Counted from the stretch's first letter, positions 31,644-40,999 are shown. The stretch is DNA of 64,000 nucleotides from Derxia gummosa DSM 723 (GCF_000482785.1 NZ_AXWS01000001.1:27005-91004); one strand, 5' to 3'. The notes: a model not told the origin generated them from the sequence alone. Numbers and translations are program-made.

Positions 31644-34600
31644 ATGGCCTCGATCCCGGCGAAGTTCGATCTGCCCGACAGCCGCCGCGCCATGCCGCGC
31701 GAGCGCCTGCTGTCCGCGCTCGACTACGCCTTCGAGACCGCGCGCTGCGTCTGGGTCTGCGCCGAGCCGGGCAGCGGCAAGACCACGCTCGCCGCGAACT
31801 GGCCTGCCACGCGCCAGCGCCCGGCGGCCTGGTACCGCATCGACCCGGCCGATGCCGACACCGCCGTCTTCGCCGAGGACTTCGCCGCGATGCTCGGCTG
31901 GCATGGCGCCGACGAGCCGCCGCGCGGCAAGGGCAAGCGCGCCGCGCCGCCGGTGCCGCCGCTGCCACTGTGGGAACCGACCCAGGCCGCCGAGCCCGAG
32001 GTCTTCCTGCGCCGCTACTTCCGCGCCGCCTTCGCGCGCCTGCCCGAAGGCGGCGTGCTGGTGTTCGACAACGCGCAGGAGATGGCGCCCGAGCGCTTCG
32101 ACCGGCTGTTCGCGCTCGCGCTCGACGAGGCGCCGGCCGACCGGCGCTTCATCGTCACGAGCCATGCCCGGCCCGGCCCGGCGCTCGCGCGCGCCCAGAG
32201 CAAGGGGCTGGTCGAGGTGCTGGGCGAGGCGGCGCTGCGCTTCACCGTGGGCGAGACCGGCGAGCTGATCGCCGCCCGCACCCGTGGTCAGGCCGACGAG
32301 GCGCGCGCGGCCGAGGTGCATGGCGCCACGCGCGGCTGGGCCGCCGGCATCGTGATGCTCGGCGCGAGCGGCATGAGCGCGCTCGCCGGCCTGGGCGACG
32401 CGGCCTCGGCCGACGCCGAGCGCCGCGACCGCGAGGCGCTGGTCGAGCGCTGGTTCGCCACCGAGGTCGACGAGCGCCTCGACCCGGCCTCGCGCGAGCT
32501 GCTGTCGGCCGTCGCGCTGATGGGCGAATTCAGCGCCGCCAGCGCCGTCAGCCTGAGCGGGCGCGCCGACGCGCCCGCGCTGCTCGACGCGCTGGCCGAG
32601 CGCCACCTGTTCGTGCAGCGCCACGGTGGGCCGCGCCCGGTGTACGAGCTGCACGGCCTGTTCCGGCGCCATCTGCGCGACCGCCTCGGCGCCGACGGCG
32701 CCCGCGCGCGCTATCTGCCCACGCTCGCCGCGCTGGTGGCCGAGCATCGTGGCGACGAGGCGATCGACCTCGCGCTCGACTTCGCCGATACCGATGCCGC
32801 CGTCGAGCTGCTGGAGATGGGCGCCGAGGGCTTCGCGCGCGGCGGCCGGGTCGAGCGGCTGCAGGCCTGGCTCGCGCGGCTGCCGCGCGAACCGCTCGCG
32901 GCGCGCGGCTGGCTCGCGTACTGGATCGGCATGGCGACGGTGCAGGTCGACGAGATCGAGGCGCGCGGCTGGTTCGAGCTGGCCTTCGAGCGCTTTCGCG
33001 CCGATGCCGACGCGGCCGGGCTCACCTCCGCCATCTGCGCCGCGCTGTTCGCCTACAACGCCGACTGGGGCAGCTTCGAGGCGCTCGACACCTGGCGCGC
33101 GCGCGCCGCCGAGCATCTGCCCGCGCTCGACACCATCAGCGATCCCGCGATCCGCCTGCGTGCCGGCGTGGCGCGGCTGTGCGCCGGGCTGCTTGCCGAC
33201 CCGATCGACCTCGACAGTGCCGAGGTGCGCGCCGCCGCCGAGGCGCTGCACGCTCTGCTGGGCGATCAGGCCAGCGGCACCGACGCGACCGAGCGCTGCA
33301 TCGCCAGCCAGATGCTGGTCGAGTACGCCGACCTCGAATCGCGGATGGAGTGGGTCACGCCCATCATCGGCATCACCGTCGCGTCCTTCGGCGCCGAGCG
33401 CGTGAGCGAGCTGAGGCGCGGGCGCTGGTATCTGTCGCTCGCCAACGCCCATTTCCATCACAACCAGCCGAAGCAGGAAGCCGAGGCGCTCGCGACGGTG
33501 CGCGCGATCGTGGCCGAATCGAAGCTGCGCCTGCTTCAGACGGGGCTGCTCGTGTGCGAAGCCCAGCAGCTGCTCGCGGGCAGCGACCATGCGGCCACCG
33601 GCGCCAAGCTCGACGAGCTGGGCCGGCATGTGGACCCGAAGCGGCCGCTGCTGCTGGGCTTCTTCTATTACAACTTCCGCAGCCGGCTGCATCTCATCAC
33701 CGGCCGCTTCGCGCAGGCGCGCGAGAACATCGAGCTGGCGCTCGACGCCGCGCGCCGCGCAAATCTCAGTCTCGGCCGCCAGCTGCCGATCCAGCTCACC
33801 CTCGCCTATGCCCACATCGGCGAGGGTGATTGCGAGGCGGCGGCCGAGGTGTTCGGCCAGCTCTGCGCCAGCATCACCGGCAAGCAGGGACTCGGCATCC
33901 GCGCGATGCAGGAGTGCTGCCATGCGCTCGTGGCGATGCGCGACGGCGCCGATCCGGCCGCGTCGCTGCGGACGGCTTTCACGCTGCTGCGCGACATCGG
34001 TACCCCGATGGTCATGCGTCCCCTGCCGGCAGTGGTTGCAAGGCTTTGCAGCGCCGCGCTGCGGCTTCGCATCGAGCCCGAGTTCGCGCGCGAGATGGTC
34101 AGGTTGCGAGCGCTTGCAGCGCCCGCCGACGCCGACGAGCACTGGCCCTGGGCGGTGCGGGTGCGCTGCTTCGGCGGCTTCGAGGTGTTCGTCGATGGCG
34201 CGCCGCTCAAGCTCGGCGCCAAGGCACCCAAGAAGCCGCTGGAGCTGCTCAAGTTCCTGGCCAGCCGCGCCGGCCGCCAGGCCGATGTCACCACGGTGCT
34301 GAGCGCCTGCTGGCCCGAGTCCGACGGCGACGCGGCGCGCAGCGCCTTCGACATGGCGGTGTCGCGGCTGCGCAAGCTGCTCGGCAAGCCCGAGGCGATC
34401 ATCGTCGGCGAGGGGCGCATCTCGCTCGATCCCCAGCTGGTCTGGCCCGACAGCTGCGGTCTCGATCTCGTGGCCGAGTCGCTGCGCGCCGACGTGATCG
34501 CGCATGACTCGGTGGCCGAGCGCCTGCTGGCCGTGTATCGCGGCAACTTCCTCGGCGATGAGACCGAGGCGCCCTGGATGGTCGAGGCGCGCGAGCGCTA

Positions 34601-34868
34601 TCGCGCCACCTTCGTGAAGAGCGCCGAGCGTCTGTGCGAACTGCTGCGCGGCGCCGGCCGCCTCGACGCGGCGATCGCGCTGGGCGAGCGTGCGGTCGAG
34701 GTCGAGCCGCTGGCCGAGGCGGTGTACGGTCAGATCATCCGCGCGCTGCTCGCGCAGGATCGCGAGGCCGACGCGCGCCGCGTGTTTCGCCGCTGCGAGC
34801 AGATGCTGTCGGTGATGCTCGGCATCAAGCCGTCGGCCGCAACGGTCGCATTGCTCAATCCGCGCTGA
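31644..34868 (+). CDS. Large MalT-like STAND ATPase regulator with BTAD output domain
   Basis: A 1074-residue regulator. The P-loop is CAEPGSGKTTLAANW (about residues 37-50), with a Walker B-like VLVFDNAQEM and winged/helical STAND elements after it. A long TPR-like helical region follows (about 370-820). The C-terminus from about residue 837 is an OmpR-type winged helix (VRCFGGFEVFVDGAPL, SRLRKLLG) plus BTAD (YRGNFLGDETEAPW). Such proteins are ligand-controlled activators needing ATP. The frame is open to 31449, but ATG 31644 avoids overlap with the nuclease. It holds two copies of the dispersed palindrome. Confidence 0.9.
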   Translation: MASIPAKFDLPDSRRAMPRERLLSALDYAFETARCVWVCAEPGSGKTTLAANWPATRQRPAAWYRIDPADADTAVFAEDFAAMLGWHGADEPPRGKGKRAAPPVPPLPLWEPTQAAEPEVFLRRYFRAAFARLPEGGVLVFDNAQEMAPERFDRLFALALDEAPADRRFIVTSHARPGPALARAQSKGLVEVLGEAALRFTVGETGELIAARTRGQADEARAAEVHGATRGWAAGIVMLGASGMSALAGLGDAASADAERRDREALVERWFATEVDERLDPASRELLSAVALMGEFSAASAVSLSGRADAPALLDALAERHLFVQRHGGPRPVYELHGLFRRHLRDRLGADGARARYLPTLAALVAEHRGDEAIDLALDFADTDAAVELLEMGAEGFARGGRVERLQAWLARLPREPLAARGWLAYWIGMATVQVDEIEARGWFELAFERFRADADAAGLTSAICAALFAYNADWGSFEALDTWRARAAEHLPALDTISDPAIRLRAGVARLCAGLLADPIDLDSAEVRAAAEALHALLGDQASGTDATERCIASQMLVEYADLESRMEWVTPIIGITVASFGAERVSELRRGRWYLSLANAHFHHNQPKQEAEALATVRAIVAESKLRLLQTGLLVCEAQQLLAGSDHAATGAKLDELGRHVDPKRPLLLGFFYYNFRSRLHLITGRFAQARENIELALDAARRANLSLGRQLPIQLTLAYAHIGEGDCEAAAEVFGQLCASITGKQGLGIRAMQECCHALVAMRDGADPAASLRTAFTLLRDIGTPMVMRPLPAVVARLCSAALRLRIEPEFAREMVRLRALAAPADADEHWPWAVRVRCFGGFEVFVDGAPLKLGAKAPKKPLELLKFLASRAGRQADVTTVLSACWPESDGDAARSAFDMAVSRLRKLLGKPEAIIVGEGRISLDPQLVWPDSCGLDLVAESLRADVIAHDSVAERLLAVYRGNFLGDETEAPWMVEARERYRATFVKSAERLCELLRGAGRLDAAIALGERAVEVEPLAEAVYGQIIRALLAQDREADARRVFRRCEQMLSVMLGIKPSAATVALLNPR
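34037..34050. repeat. Exact TGCAA-N4-TTGCA palindrome, spacer GGCT
   Basis: Within the BTAD regulator; it creates the rare codon run GTT-GCA-AGG-CTT. A one-mismatch copy lies 54 bases further on (34105-34118, TGCGA-GCGC-TTGCA). Confidence 0.9.
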
Positions 34869-35112
34869 TCCGGTCACGCTGCCGGTGTCGGTGCGGGCCG
34901 GTTTGCGGGCAGAGTGCTGGCTTGTCATCGGCCGGCCCCGGCCGGTGGCCAAGTCCCGGCGCGGTACTTCAAGATCAAGGGACGCGATTGCCCTGCCTGT
35001 TCAGGCTGACCGGCCGCTGCTAGGGTCCGGCACGCGCGCGCATCCACGCATCGCAAGTACCGGCCGGCATCGGCTCATCGTCCTCGCGGACCCCGACTTT
35101 TCCGAATCCAAC

Positions 35113-35595
35113 ATGGCAACCAAGAAGACCCCGAAGTCCAAGCGTCCCAAGACCAGCGAATCCGCCGTCCTGCATCTGAAGTGGGTCGATGGCATCAACT
35201 CCGGCACCAAGAAGCTCGCCGGTGTCACGCCGGTCGAGGGCCGCACGCGCGACACCGACAAGGAGCTCGTCAAGCAGTTCAAGGCGCTGCTTGCCGCGCA
35301 GGAGAAGGCGCTGGCCGCGGTGCAGAAGATCGTCGCGATCCGCAAGGCCGAAGCCGACGTGGCCGGTGATGCCGACAAGACCGAGTCCTGCGACCTGGCC
35401 GTCAGCAAGATCGAGGCCGAGATCGCCGCGCTGAAGGAAGAGCTTGGCATCGCCGCCGCGCCCGCCGCCGAGCCGGTGGAGGCCAAGCCGGCCAAGGCCG
35501 CCAAGAAGGTCAAGGCCGACGCCAGGCCGGCCGCGAAGAAGGTCGTGGCCAAGAAGGCGGCCAAGAAGGTCGCGGCCAAGAAGACCAAGGGCTGA
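35113..35595 (+). CDS. Histone H1-like nucleoid protein
   Basis: A 160-residue basic protein. Residues 1-115 are helical and charged (HLKWVDGINSGTKKLAGVTP, LVKQFKALLAAQEKALAAV). The last 45 residues are Lys/Ala/Val repeats (AKPAKAAKKVKAD, AAKKVVAKKAAKKVAAKK), the pattern of bacterial H1 homologues such as AlgP and HctB. Predicted role is DNA compaction or regulation. The frame is open upstream but ATG 35113 gives MATKKTPKSKRPK. It stands alone after a 244-base gap in which I see no firm promoter. Confidence 0.85.
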   Translation: MATKKTPKSKRPKTSESAVLHLKWVDGINSGTKKLAGVTPVEGRTRDTDKELVKQFKALLAAQEKALAAVQKIVAIRKAEADVAGDADKTESCDLAVSKIEAEIAALKEELGIAAAPAAEPVEAKPAKAAKKVKADARPAAKKVVAKKAAKKVAAKKTKG

Positions 35596-35762
35596 TGACG
35601 GCAGGCGGATGGCCCGGCCATCCGCCGCCGCTGACGCAGGCAAGGGCCCGCGTCGCGTGCCGCCTCCGGGCGGGCGTGGCGCGGGCCCTTGTGCATTCGG
35701 CCCGGTGCGCGCAGGGCGATGCGCGCACACTCGCGGCCGTTCTTCTTCTCCCGCTCCTCGCC

Positions 35763-36269
35763 ATGACAGCCTTTGCAACGCCCGCCAGCTTCCGTATCGA
35801 TGCCGCCGCGCCGGCCGATTGCGACGATCTCGTCGCGCTCATCCGAGGTCTGGCCGAATACGAAAGCCTCACCCATCTGCTCCAGGTCACGCCGTTGGCG
35901 CTGGCCGAGCATCTGTTCGGCGCGACGCCGAGTGCCGAGGCCGTGATCGCGCGCGATGCCGACGGGAGCGCGCTCGGCTTCGCGCTGTGGTTCCGCAATT
36001 TCTCGACCTTCCTCGGCAAGCCTGGCTTGTATCTCGAAGACATCTTCGTGCTGCCGTCGGCGCGCGGGCGCGGCATCGGCAAGGCGCTGATCCGGCATGT
36101 GGGTGCGATCGCGGTCGAGCGCGGCTGCGGCCGCTTCGAATGGTCGGTGCTCGACTGGAACACGAGCGCGATCGGCTTCTACGAAAGCCTCGGCGCGACG
36201 GTGCTGCCCGACTGGCGCATCGTGCGCGTGACCGGTGAGGCGCTGGCGCGCTTCAGGCGCGAGGGCTGA
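35763..36269 (+). CDS. GNAT family N-acetyltransferase
   Basis: A 168-residue acetyltransferase. The acetyl-CoA motif is GLYLEDIFVLPSARGRGIGKALI, and WSVLDWNTSAIGFYESLGA is motif B. LYLEDIFV and the overall pattern match diamine (spermidine/spermine) N-acetyltransferase-like proteins, though the substrate is unproven. ATG 35763 is chosen; the open frame before it is Arg/Ala noise. Confidence 0.88.
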   Translation: MTAFATPASFRIDAAAPADCDDLVALIRGLAEYESLTHLLQVTPLALAEHLFGATPSAEAVIARDADGSALGFALWFRNFSTFLGKPGLYLEDIFVLPSARGRGIGKALIRHVGAIAVERGCGRFEWSVLDWNTSAIGFYESLGATVLPDWRIVRVTGEALARFRREG

Positions 36270-36402
36270 GGCGTGACCGGGGCTGACCAAGGCTGACCGG
36301 GGACGCATTCAGGTCCGGTGCGGCGCGGATGTCACGCGCCGCGCGTTTGCTGTGCGGCGCTGGCATCGGCCGGCCGGCAAGGCGAGGCAGCAGCTGCCGA
36401 TC

Positions 36403-36879
36403 TCAGTGCTGATGCTGCATCGGCGCGGCCGGCGTCACGGCCTCGACGGCCAGCTCGACGGTCGTCTCGCCGGCGCGCTCGAAGCGCAGCGTGACCGGCA
36501 CGCGCGCGCCCTCTGCCAGCGGCGCCTTCAGGTCGATCAGCATCAGGTGCAGGCCGCCGGGCTTGAGTTCGACTGCGGACTTCGCGGGCAGGTCGATGGC
36601 CTGTACCTGACGCATGCGGGCGACGCCGTCGGCGCCCATCTCGTGGGTGTGCAGTTCGACGCGGACGGCCGCCGGCGAGCTGGCGCCGACGAGCCGGTCC
36701 GCCGTGCCGCCGTTGCTCAACTTCACATAGCCGCCACCGACCGACTGGCCGGGCACGGTCGCGCGCGCCCAGGGATGGCCGATCTCGATCGCGCCGAGCT
36801 GGTAGTCGTGGGCAAAGGCGGTCGTGGCCAGGGTGGCGAGGGCGAGGGCGGCGAGGCGCGCGGCAAGGCTGGGCTTCAT
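36403..36879 (-). CDS. Periplasmic copper chaperone PCuAC family
   Basis: A 158-residue protein with a signal peptide (cleavage after TTAFA, about residue 23). The mature part begins HDYQLGAIEIGHPWARATVPG, the family hallmark. The copper ligands are in ELHTHEM, RMRQV and GGLHLMLIDL, following the H-M...H-M pattern. PCuAC delivers Cu(I) to the CuA site of cytochrome oxidase. No Sco or oxidase gene is adjacent. Confidence 0.9.
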   Translation of the reverse strand: MKPSLAARLAALALATLATTAFAHDYQLGAIEIGHPWARATVPGQSVGGGYVKLSNGGTADRLVGASSPAAVRVELHTHEMGADGVARMRQVQAIDLPAKSAVELKPGGLHLMLIDLKAPLAEGARVPVTLRFERAGETTVELAVEAVTPAAPMQHQH

Positions 36880-37068
36880 GCGGAGTTCCGGCGTGGCGTG
36901 AATCGAGCGCGCAGCATCGGCCGCGCGGCCCGCGCGGGCAAGCGCCGGGCACGACGCCGGCACCACCGTGCCTTGCGTCGCCGGGCGCGACTCGGAGGGG
37001 GCGCCACTGCCGTGGCGCCAGCGCGCTGCGCTAACCTCGCCCGCCCGCAATCCGCATCGAGCAACCCC

Positions 37069-37740
37069 ATGCATCTCGTCGAAGGCGTCCGCTTCCGCTG
37101 CCACGGCTTGTTCCACGACTGGCGCGACGATCGCGCCGATTTCGCCAAGCGCGCGCTGCTCGAAATCGCGCGCAGCGACGCGGGCATCGACTTCGCGCCC
37201 GACGGCGGCTGCGATCCGGCGCCCGACGCCGCCGTGGTGATGATGAATCCGGGCTCGTCGGCGCCGCTCGCCGGCTACGGGGGCATCGAATGGGCCGGCA
37301 AGCGCGTGCCGGCCAAGCCCGATTCCGTGCAGTACCAGGTCATGCGCCTCATGGCCGCGACCGGCTGGCGCCATGTGCGCGTCGTCAATCTCGCCGACGT
37401 GCGCGCGGCCAAGAGCGCCGACCTCTACGCGCTCATCACCGGTGGCGCGGACGCGGCGGCACTCGGCGCGATCTTCGAGGGCGCGAGCGTGGTCACGCCC
37501 GAGGCGGCGATCGGCGGCGCGCCCGTCATCTGCGCCTGGGGCATGGACAAGCGGCTCGCCGGTCTCGCGCGCGCCGCCGACGCCTGGCTGCGCGCGCGCG
37601 GCAATCCGCTGCTCGGCATCGCCGGCGCCAAGGCCGACTTCCCGTGCTGGCGCTATCCCAAGCCGGTCGGCAACTGGAAGCTCGCGGTCGAATGGCTGGA
37701 GGAGATGAAGCGGCAGGCGGCACCGTTCGCGCGCGGTTGA
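37069..37740 (+). CDS. DUF1643 family protein
   Basis: A 223-residue soluble protein with AAVVMMNPGSSAP, RHVRVVNLADVRAAKS and PVICAWGMDKRL, the conserved blocks of DUF1643. Function is not known for the family. ATG 37069 is chosen at the family N-terminus; the frame is open far upstream but shows no family likeness there. It is divergent from the copper chaperone gene. Confidence 0.82.
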   Translation: MHLVEGVRFRCHGLFHDWRDDRADFAKRALLEIARSDAGIDFAPDGGCDPAPDAAVVMMNPGSSAPLAGYGGIEWAGKRVPAKPDSVQYQVMRLMAATGWRHVRVVNLADVRAAKSADLYALITGGADAAALGAIFEGASVVTPEAAIGGAPVICAWGMDKRLAGLARAADAWLRARGNPLLGIAGAKADFPCWRYPKPVGNWKLAVEWLEEMKRQAAPFARG

Positions 37741-37854
37741 CCGAGCGTCGTTCGCGCAGGGTAGAAGGATTCGGCGCGCCGGCGGCGCGCTCACCGGCGG
37801 TCGGCGTGCGCGCCGCATAAACTCGTCCGGTCCTCACGCCTCCGGAGACGCCGC

Positions 37855-39096
37855 ATGGCCGACCAGCCATCCCCGCCCGCCAGCGCCCCGGCGCTCGGCG
37901 CCCTGCGCATCGACCGCGACCCGCAGCGCGGCACGCCGCCGCGCCGGCGCGGCCGCTGGAAATGGGCGCTCGGCGCGCTCGTCGTCGCAGCGGCTGTCGG
38001 CGCGGGCGTGCTGCGCTCGGCCAACGCACCGCGCGAGGTCGAACTGGCCACGGTCGCGCTCGCCTGGCCGTCCCAGGGCATTACCGAGCTGAACGCCACC
38101 GGCCGAGTCGTCGCCCAGACGCGCGCCAACGTGTCGAGCAAGGCCACCGGCCGGCTCATGGAACTCAACGTGACCGAAGGTCAGGCCGTGAAGGCCGGCG
38201 ATGTCATAGCCCGCCTTGAAAGCGCCGAGGCCGATGCCGCGCGTCAGCAGGCCGCCGCCGCCATCCGCCAGGCCCGCGCCAATCTCGAACAGGGCGAGGC
38301 CGAGCGCACCAATGCCGAGGCCGAACTCGCCCGCACCCGCGACCTCGCACGCCAGAACTTCGTCTCGCAAAGCGCCGTGGATGCCGCCGCCGCCCGCGCC
38401 GACAAGGCGCGCGCCACCATCGGCAGCCTGCGCGCCGCGATCGGCGTGGCCGAGGCCAATGCGCGCACCGCCGAGGTCGCCTTCGAGTACACGCTCATCC
38501 GCGCGCCCTTCGACGGCGTGGTGCTGACCAAGAACGCCAACGTCGGCGACATCCTCACGCCGTTCTCGGCCGCGGCTGGCACCACGGGCGCGGTCGTAAG
38601 CATGGCCGACATGCGCACGCTTGAAGTCGAGGCCGACGTGGCCGAAAGCGGCCTCGCCAAGGTGCATGTCGGGCAATCGGCCGAGATCCAGCTCGACGCC
38701 TGGCCCGATCTGCGACTGGAAGGGCGCGTGAACCGCATCGTCCCGACCGTCGATCGCAGCAAGGCGACGCTGCTCGTGAAGGTGAGCTTCGTCGACCGCG
38801 ACGAACGCGTGCTGCCCGACATGAACGCGAAGATCGCTTTCCTCGCGCGCGCGCTTGCCGCCGAAGAGCGCAAGCCTGTCGTCGCGGTACGGCGTGAGGC
38901 GGTGGTCGAACGCGAGGGGCGGCGTGGGGTGTTCGTGGCTGGCGCGGACGGCAAGGCCGGCTTCGTGCCGGTCACGACGGGCACCGCGCTCGGGGACCTG
39001 GTGCAGGCAGAGGGGCTGAAGCCCGGTGATCGCGTGGTGCTGCGTCCGGACGAGCGGCTGCGCGATGGCGCGGCGGTGGTCGCGCGCAAGGACTGA
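37855..39096 (+). CDS. RND/MacA-type efflux periplasmic adaptor
   Basis: A 413-residue membrane fusion protein. One N-terminal TM span (about residues 38-55), lipoyl halves (VSSKATGRLMELNVTEGQAVKAGDVI and TLIRAPFDGVVL), a coiled-coil hairpin between them (about residues 120-205) and a beta-barrel domain with SAEIQLDAWPDLRLEG. Adaptors join inner-membrane pumps to TolC-like channels. No pump gene follows; the next feature is tRNA-Arg on the opposite strand. It is therefore an orphan or serves a pump elsewhere. Confidence 0.9.
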   Translation: MADQPSPPASAPALGALRIDRDPQRGTPPRRRGRWKWALGALVVAAAVGAGVLRSANAPREVELATVALAWPSQGITELNATGRVVAQTRANVSSKATGRLMELNVTEGQAVKAGDVIARLESAEADAARQQAAAAIRQARANLEQGEAERTNAEAELARTRDLARQNFVSQSAVDAAAARADKARATIGSLRAAIGVAEANARTAEVAFEYTLIRAPFDGVVLTKNANVGDILTPFSAAAGTTGAVVSMADMRTLEVEADVAESGLAKVHVGQSAEIQLDAWPDLRLEGRVNRIVPTVDRSKATLLVKVSFVDRDERVLPDMNAKIAFLARALAAEERKPVVAVRREAVVEREGRRGVFVAGADGKAGFVPVTTGTALGDLVQAEGLKPGDRVVLRPDERLRDGAAVVARKD

Positions 39097-39109
39097 CGGA
39101 TTGATGCGG

Positions 39110-39186
39110 TGGCGCGCCCGGCGAGATTCGAACTCACGACCCCTGCCTTCGGAGGGCAGTACTCTATCCAGCTGAGCTACGGGCGC
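39110..39186 (-). tRNA. tRNA-Arg (CCG)
   Basis: A 77-nt cloverleaf with encoded CCA. Acceptor arms GCGCCCG/CGGGCGC, D-loop AGCTCAGCTGGATAGAG, anticodon loop CTCCGAA (CCG, reads CGG) and GAGTTCGAATC in the T arm. It ends 14 bases after the adaptor stop on the opposite strand. Confidence 0.97.
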
Positions 39187-39338
39187 CTTGTGACGGCCGG
39201 GCAATCCGGCCGATCGAGACATCGACAGAAGCCGGCGGCGAAACCACCGACTGTTGCAAGCGTGCCCAAACTGGAACGCGGTGCGTTACTGCCGAATCCA
39301 AGAAGATAACCGATTTTCGACCTTGACGTACGCACGGA

Positions 39339-39344
39339 TATAAT
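39339..39344 (+). promoter_or_regulatory. Putative -10 element of the cytochrome c5 promoter
   Basis: Perfect TATAAT about 80 bases before the gene. TTGACG at 39323 is only 10 bases upstream, too close to be its -35; a 17-base spacing gives the poor match TTCGAC. I therefore claim only the -10. Confidence 0.45.
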
Positions 39345-39425
39345 CCGGCCCGTTTTGCGCGGCCGATCCGCATTTACCCGCTCCCCCCATTCAAACCATC
39401 CCGCCCTCACACGGTCGACAACATC

Positions 39426-39923
39426 ATGAGCGACAGCGCTACCAAGACTACGAAGCAGTTTCTCAACGCCGTACTCGTCATCGTTGTGGCGGTGGTGGCC
39501 GGCATTCTCCTGATCGCGACCACGGTCAACACTGGCGACCGCACCGGCGAAGGCTCGCGTGCCCAGACCGCCGACGCGATCGGCGAACGCATCGCACCGG
39601 TCGCGGCCTTTGAACTCAAGGTCGCGCCGACCGGCCCGCGCACCCCGCGCACCGGCGAGGAAGTCTTCAAGGCGGCGTGCAACGCCTGCCACGCCACTGG
39701 CGCCTCGGGCGCGCCGAAGGTCGGTACCGCCGACTGGGCTCCGCGCATCGCGCAAGGCTATGACGCGCTGCTGAAGTCGGCGCTGGGTGGCAAGGGTGCG
39801 ATGCCGCCCAAGGGTGGCCTGAGCGACGCGATGGATGTCGAGATCGGCCGCGCCATCGTGTACATGGCCAACCAGTCGGGTGCCAAGTTCAAGGAACCGG
39901 AAGCGCCTGCCGAGGCCAAGTGA
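39426..39923 (+). CDS. Membrane-anchored cytochrome c5-type protein
   Basis: A 165-residue monohaem cytochrome c. One TM anchor (about residues 11-33), haem site CNACH (85-89) in EEVFKAACNACHATG, and the axial methionine in GGKGAMPPKGGLSD. This is the short c5-type (CycB) layout. It likely shuttles electrons in the periplasm. A strong terminator follows, so it is monocistronic. Confidence 0.92.
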   Translation: MSDSATKTTKQFLNAVLVIVVAVVAGILLIATTVNTGDRTGEGSRAQTADAIGERIAPVAAFELKVAPTGPRTPRTGEEVFKAACNACHATGASGAPKVGTADWAPRIAQGYDALLKSALGGKGAMPPKGGLSDAMDVEIGRAIVYMANQSGAKFKEPEAPAEAK

Positions 39924-39954
39924 TCCGGCGCGGCCCTGGGGCCGCAACTTCACG

Positions 39955-39991
39955 AAAAAGCGTGGCATCGAAGGATGCCGCGCTTTTTTTT
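39955..39991 (+). terminator. Intrinsic terminator of cytochrome c5
   Basis: A-run, a 10-bp stem (39960-39969 with 39974-39983, one G:T pair), loop GAAG, then eight T. It ends 3 bases from the convergent hprK stop and could act in both directions. Confidence 0.93.
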
Positions 39992-39994
39992 CGC

Positions 39995-40939
39995 CTAGCG
40001 TGCAAAGGATTGCATCGCAGCCTTCTGCCGCTCGATGAACTCGCGCATCGTGTCGATGCCGCGCAGTTGCAGCACGGTATTGCGCACGGCGGCTTCAAGC
40101 AGCACGGCGATGTTGCGGCCTGCCGCCACCGGAATCACCACCTTGCGCACCGGCAGGCCGAGCACGGTCTGCGTCAGCGCTTCGAGCGGCAGGCGCTCGT
40201 ATTCCGTATCCATTGTCTGGCGGCGCACGAGGTGCACGATGAGCCGCAGCCGCATCTTCCGGCGGACGGCGGTCTCGCCAAAGATAGCCTTGATGTCGAG
40301 CAGGCCGAGGCCGCGCACTTCCAGCAGGTTCTGCAGTAGCGGCGGGCAGCGGCCTTCGATCGTGTTGGGCGAGATGCGCGCCAGATCGACCGCGTCGTCG
40401 GCCACGAGCCCATGGCCCCGGCTGATGAGTTCGAGCGCCAACTCGCTCTTGCCTAGGCCCGACTCGCCGGTGATGAGCACGCCGATGCCGAGCACATCCA
40501 TGAACACGCCATGCACGGTGGTGGTCGGCGCGAGGCGCTTGGCGAGCCAGATGCGCAGCACGTCGATCACCTCGGCCGCCGAGGCTGCGCTCGCGTACAG
40601 GGGCACGCCGTGCTCCTCGCAGGCGGCGATCACATCCGGATCGACTTCGAGGCTGTCGCCGACGATGACCGCCGGCGGCTTGCGGGCGATGAGTTCCTTG
40701 GTCTTGAGCGTGTGATAGGTCTTGTCGAGCGGCGCGACGTACTCGACTTCCTGATGCCCGTAAACCTGGATGCGGCCGGGGTGAATGATGTTGAAGTGCC
40801 CGACCAGATCCGACGCTGCAACCATGCCGTCCGGCGCGCGCGGAGCCGAGATGGCGGCGCTTTCACCTGCCGAGCCGGCTAGCCGGCGCAGGTGGAGCGG
40901 ATATTCGTTCTCGTCGTAGAGACGTCGGATCGTCAGCAT
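39995..40939 (-). CDS. hprK: HPr kinase/phosphorylase
   Basis: A 314-residue bifunctional kinase/phosphorylase that acts on HPr Ser-46. N-terminal domain (residues 1-135) and a kinase core with P-loop [15 protein letters not shown] (158-172), [13 protein letters not shown] and the HprK signature [15 protein letters not shown]. It lies downstream of ptsN as in most betaproteobacteria. The last codons contain an exact TGCAA-N4-TTGCA palindrome. Confidence 0.95.
   Translation of the reverse strand: MLTIRRLYDENEYPLHLRRLAGSAGESAAISAPRAPDGMVAASDLVGHFNIIHPGRIQVYGHQEVEYVAPLDKTYHTLKTKELIARKPPAVIVGDSLEVDPDVIAACEEHGVPLYASAASAAEVIDVLRIWLAKRLAPTTTVHGVFMDVLGIGVLITGESGLGKSELALELISRGHGLVADDAVDLARISPNTIEGRCPPLLQNLLEVRGLGLLDIKAIFGETAVRRKMRLRLIVHLVRRQTMDTEYERLPLEALTQTVLGLPVRKVVIPVAAGRNIAVLLEAAVRNTVLQLRGIDTMREFIERQKAAMQSFAR
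40001..40014. repeat. Exact TGCAA-N4-TTGCA palindrome, spacer AGGA
   Basis: Covers the last codons of hprK (ATG-CAA-TCC-TTT-GCA) next to the stop. One of six exact copies. Confidence 0.9.
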
Positions 40940-40999
40940 GGCCTTGCGGTCGCCTTGTGGTGGGAGGCGCCCGCAGGCCCTGCGATGGCGCCGGGAATG

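Noticed and set aside
31515..34952. A 1145-codon open frame on the minus strand opposite the BTAD regulator
   Set aside because: High-GC antisense shadow: no domain, low-complexity Arg/Gly/Ala translation, and the plus strand has clear P-loop, winged-helix and BTAD motifs.
39323..39344. TTGACG and TATAAT as a classical promoter for cytochrome c5
   Set aside because: Spacing is 10 bases, far below the 16-18 needed; only the -10 is retained as a weak call.
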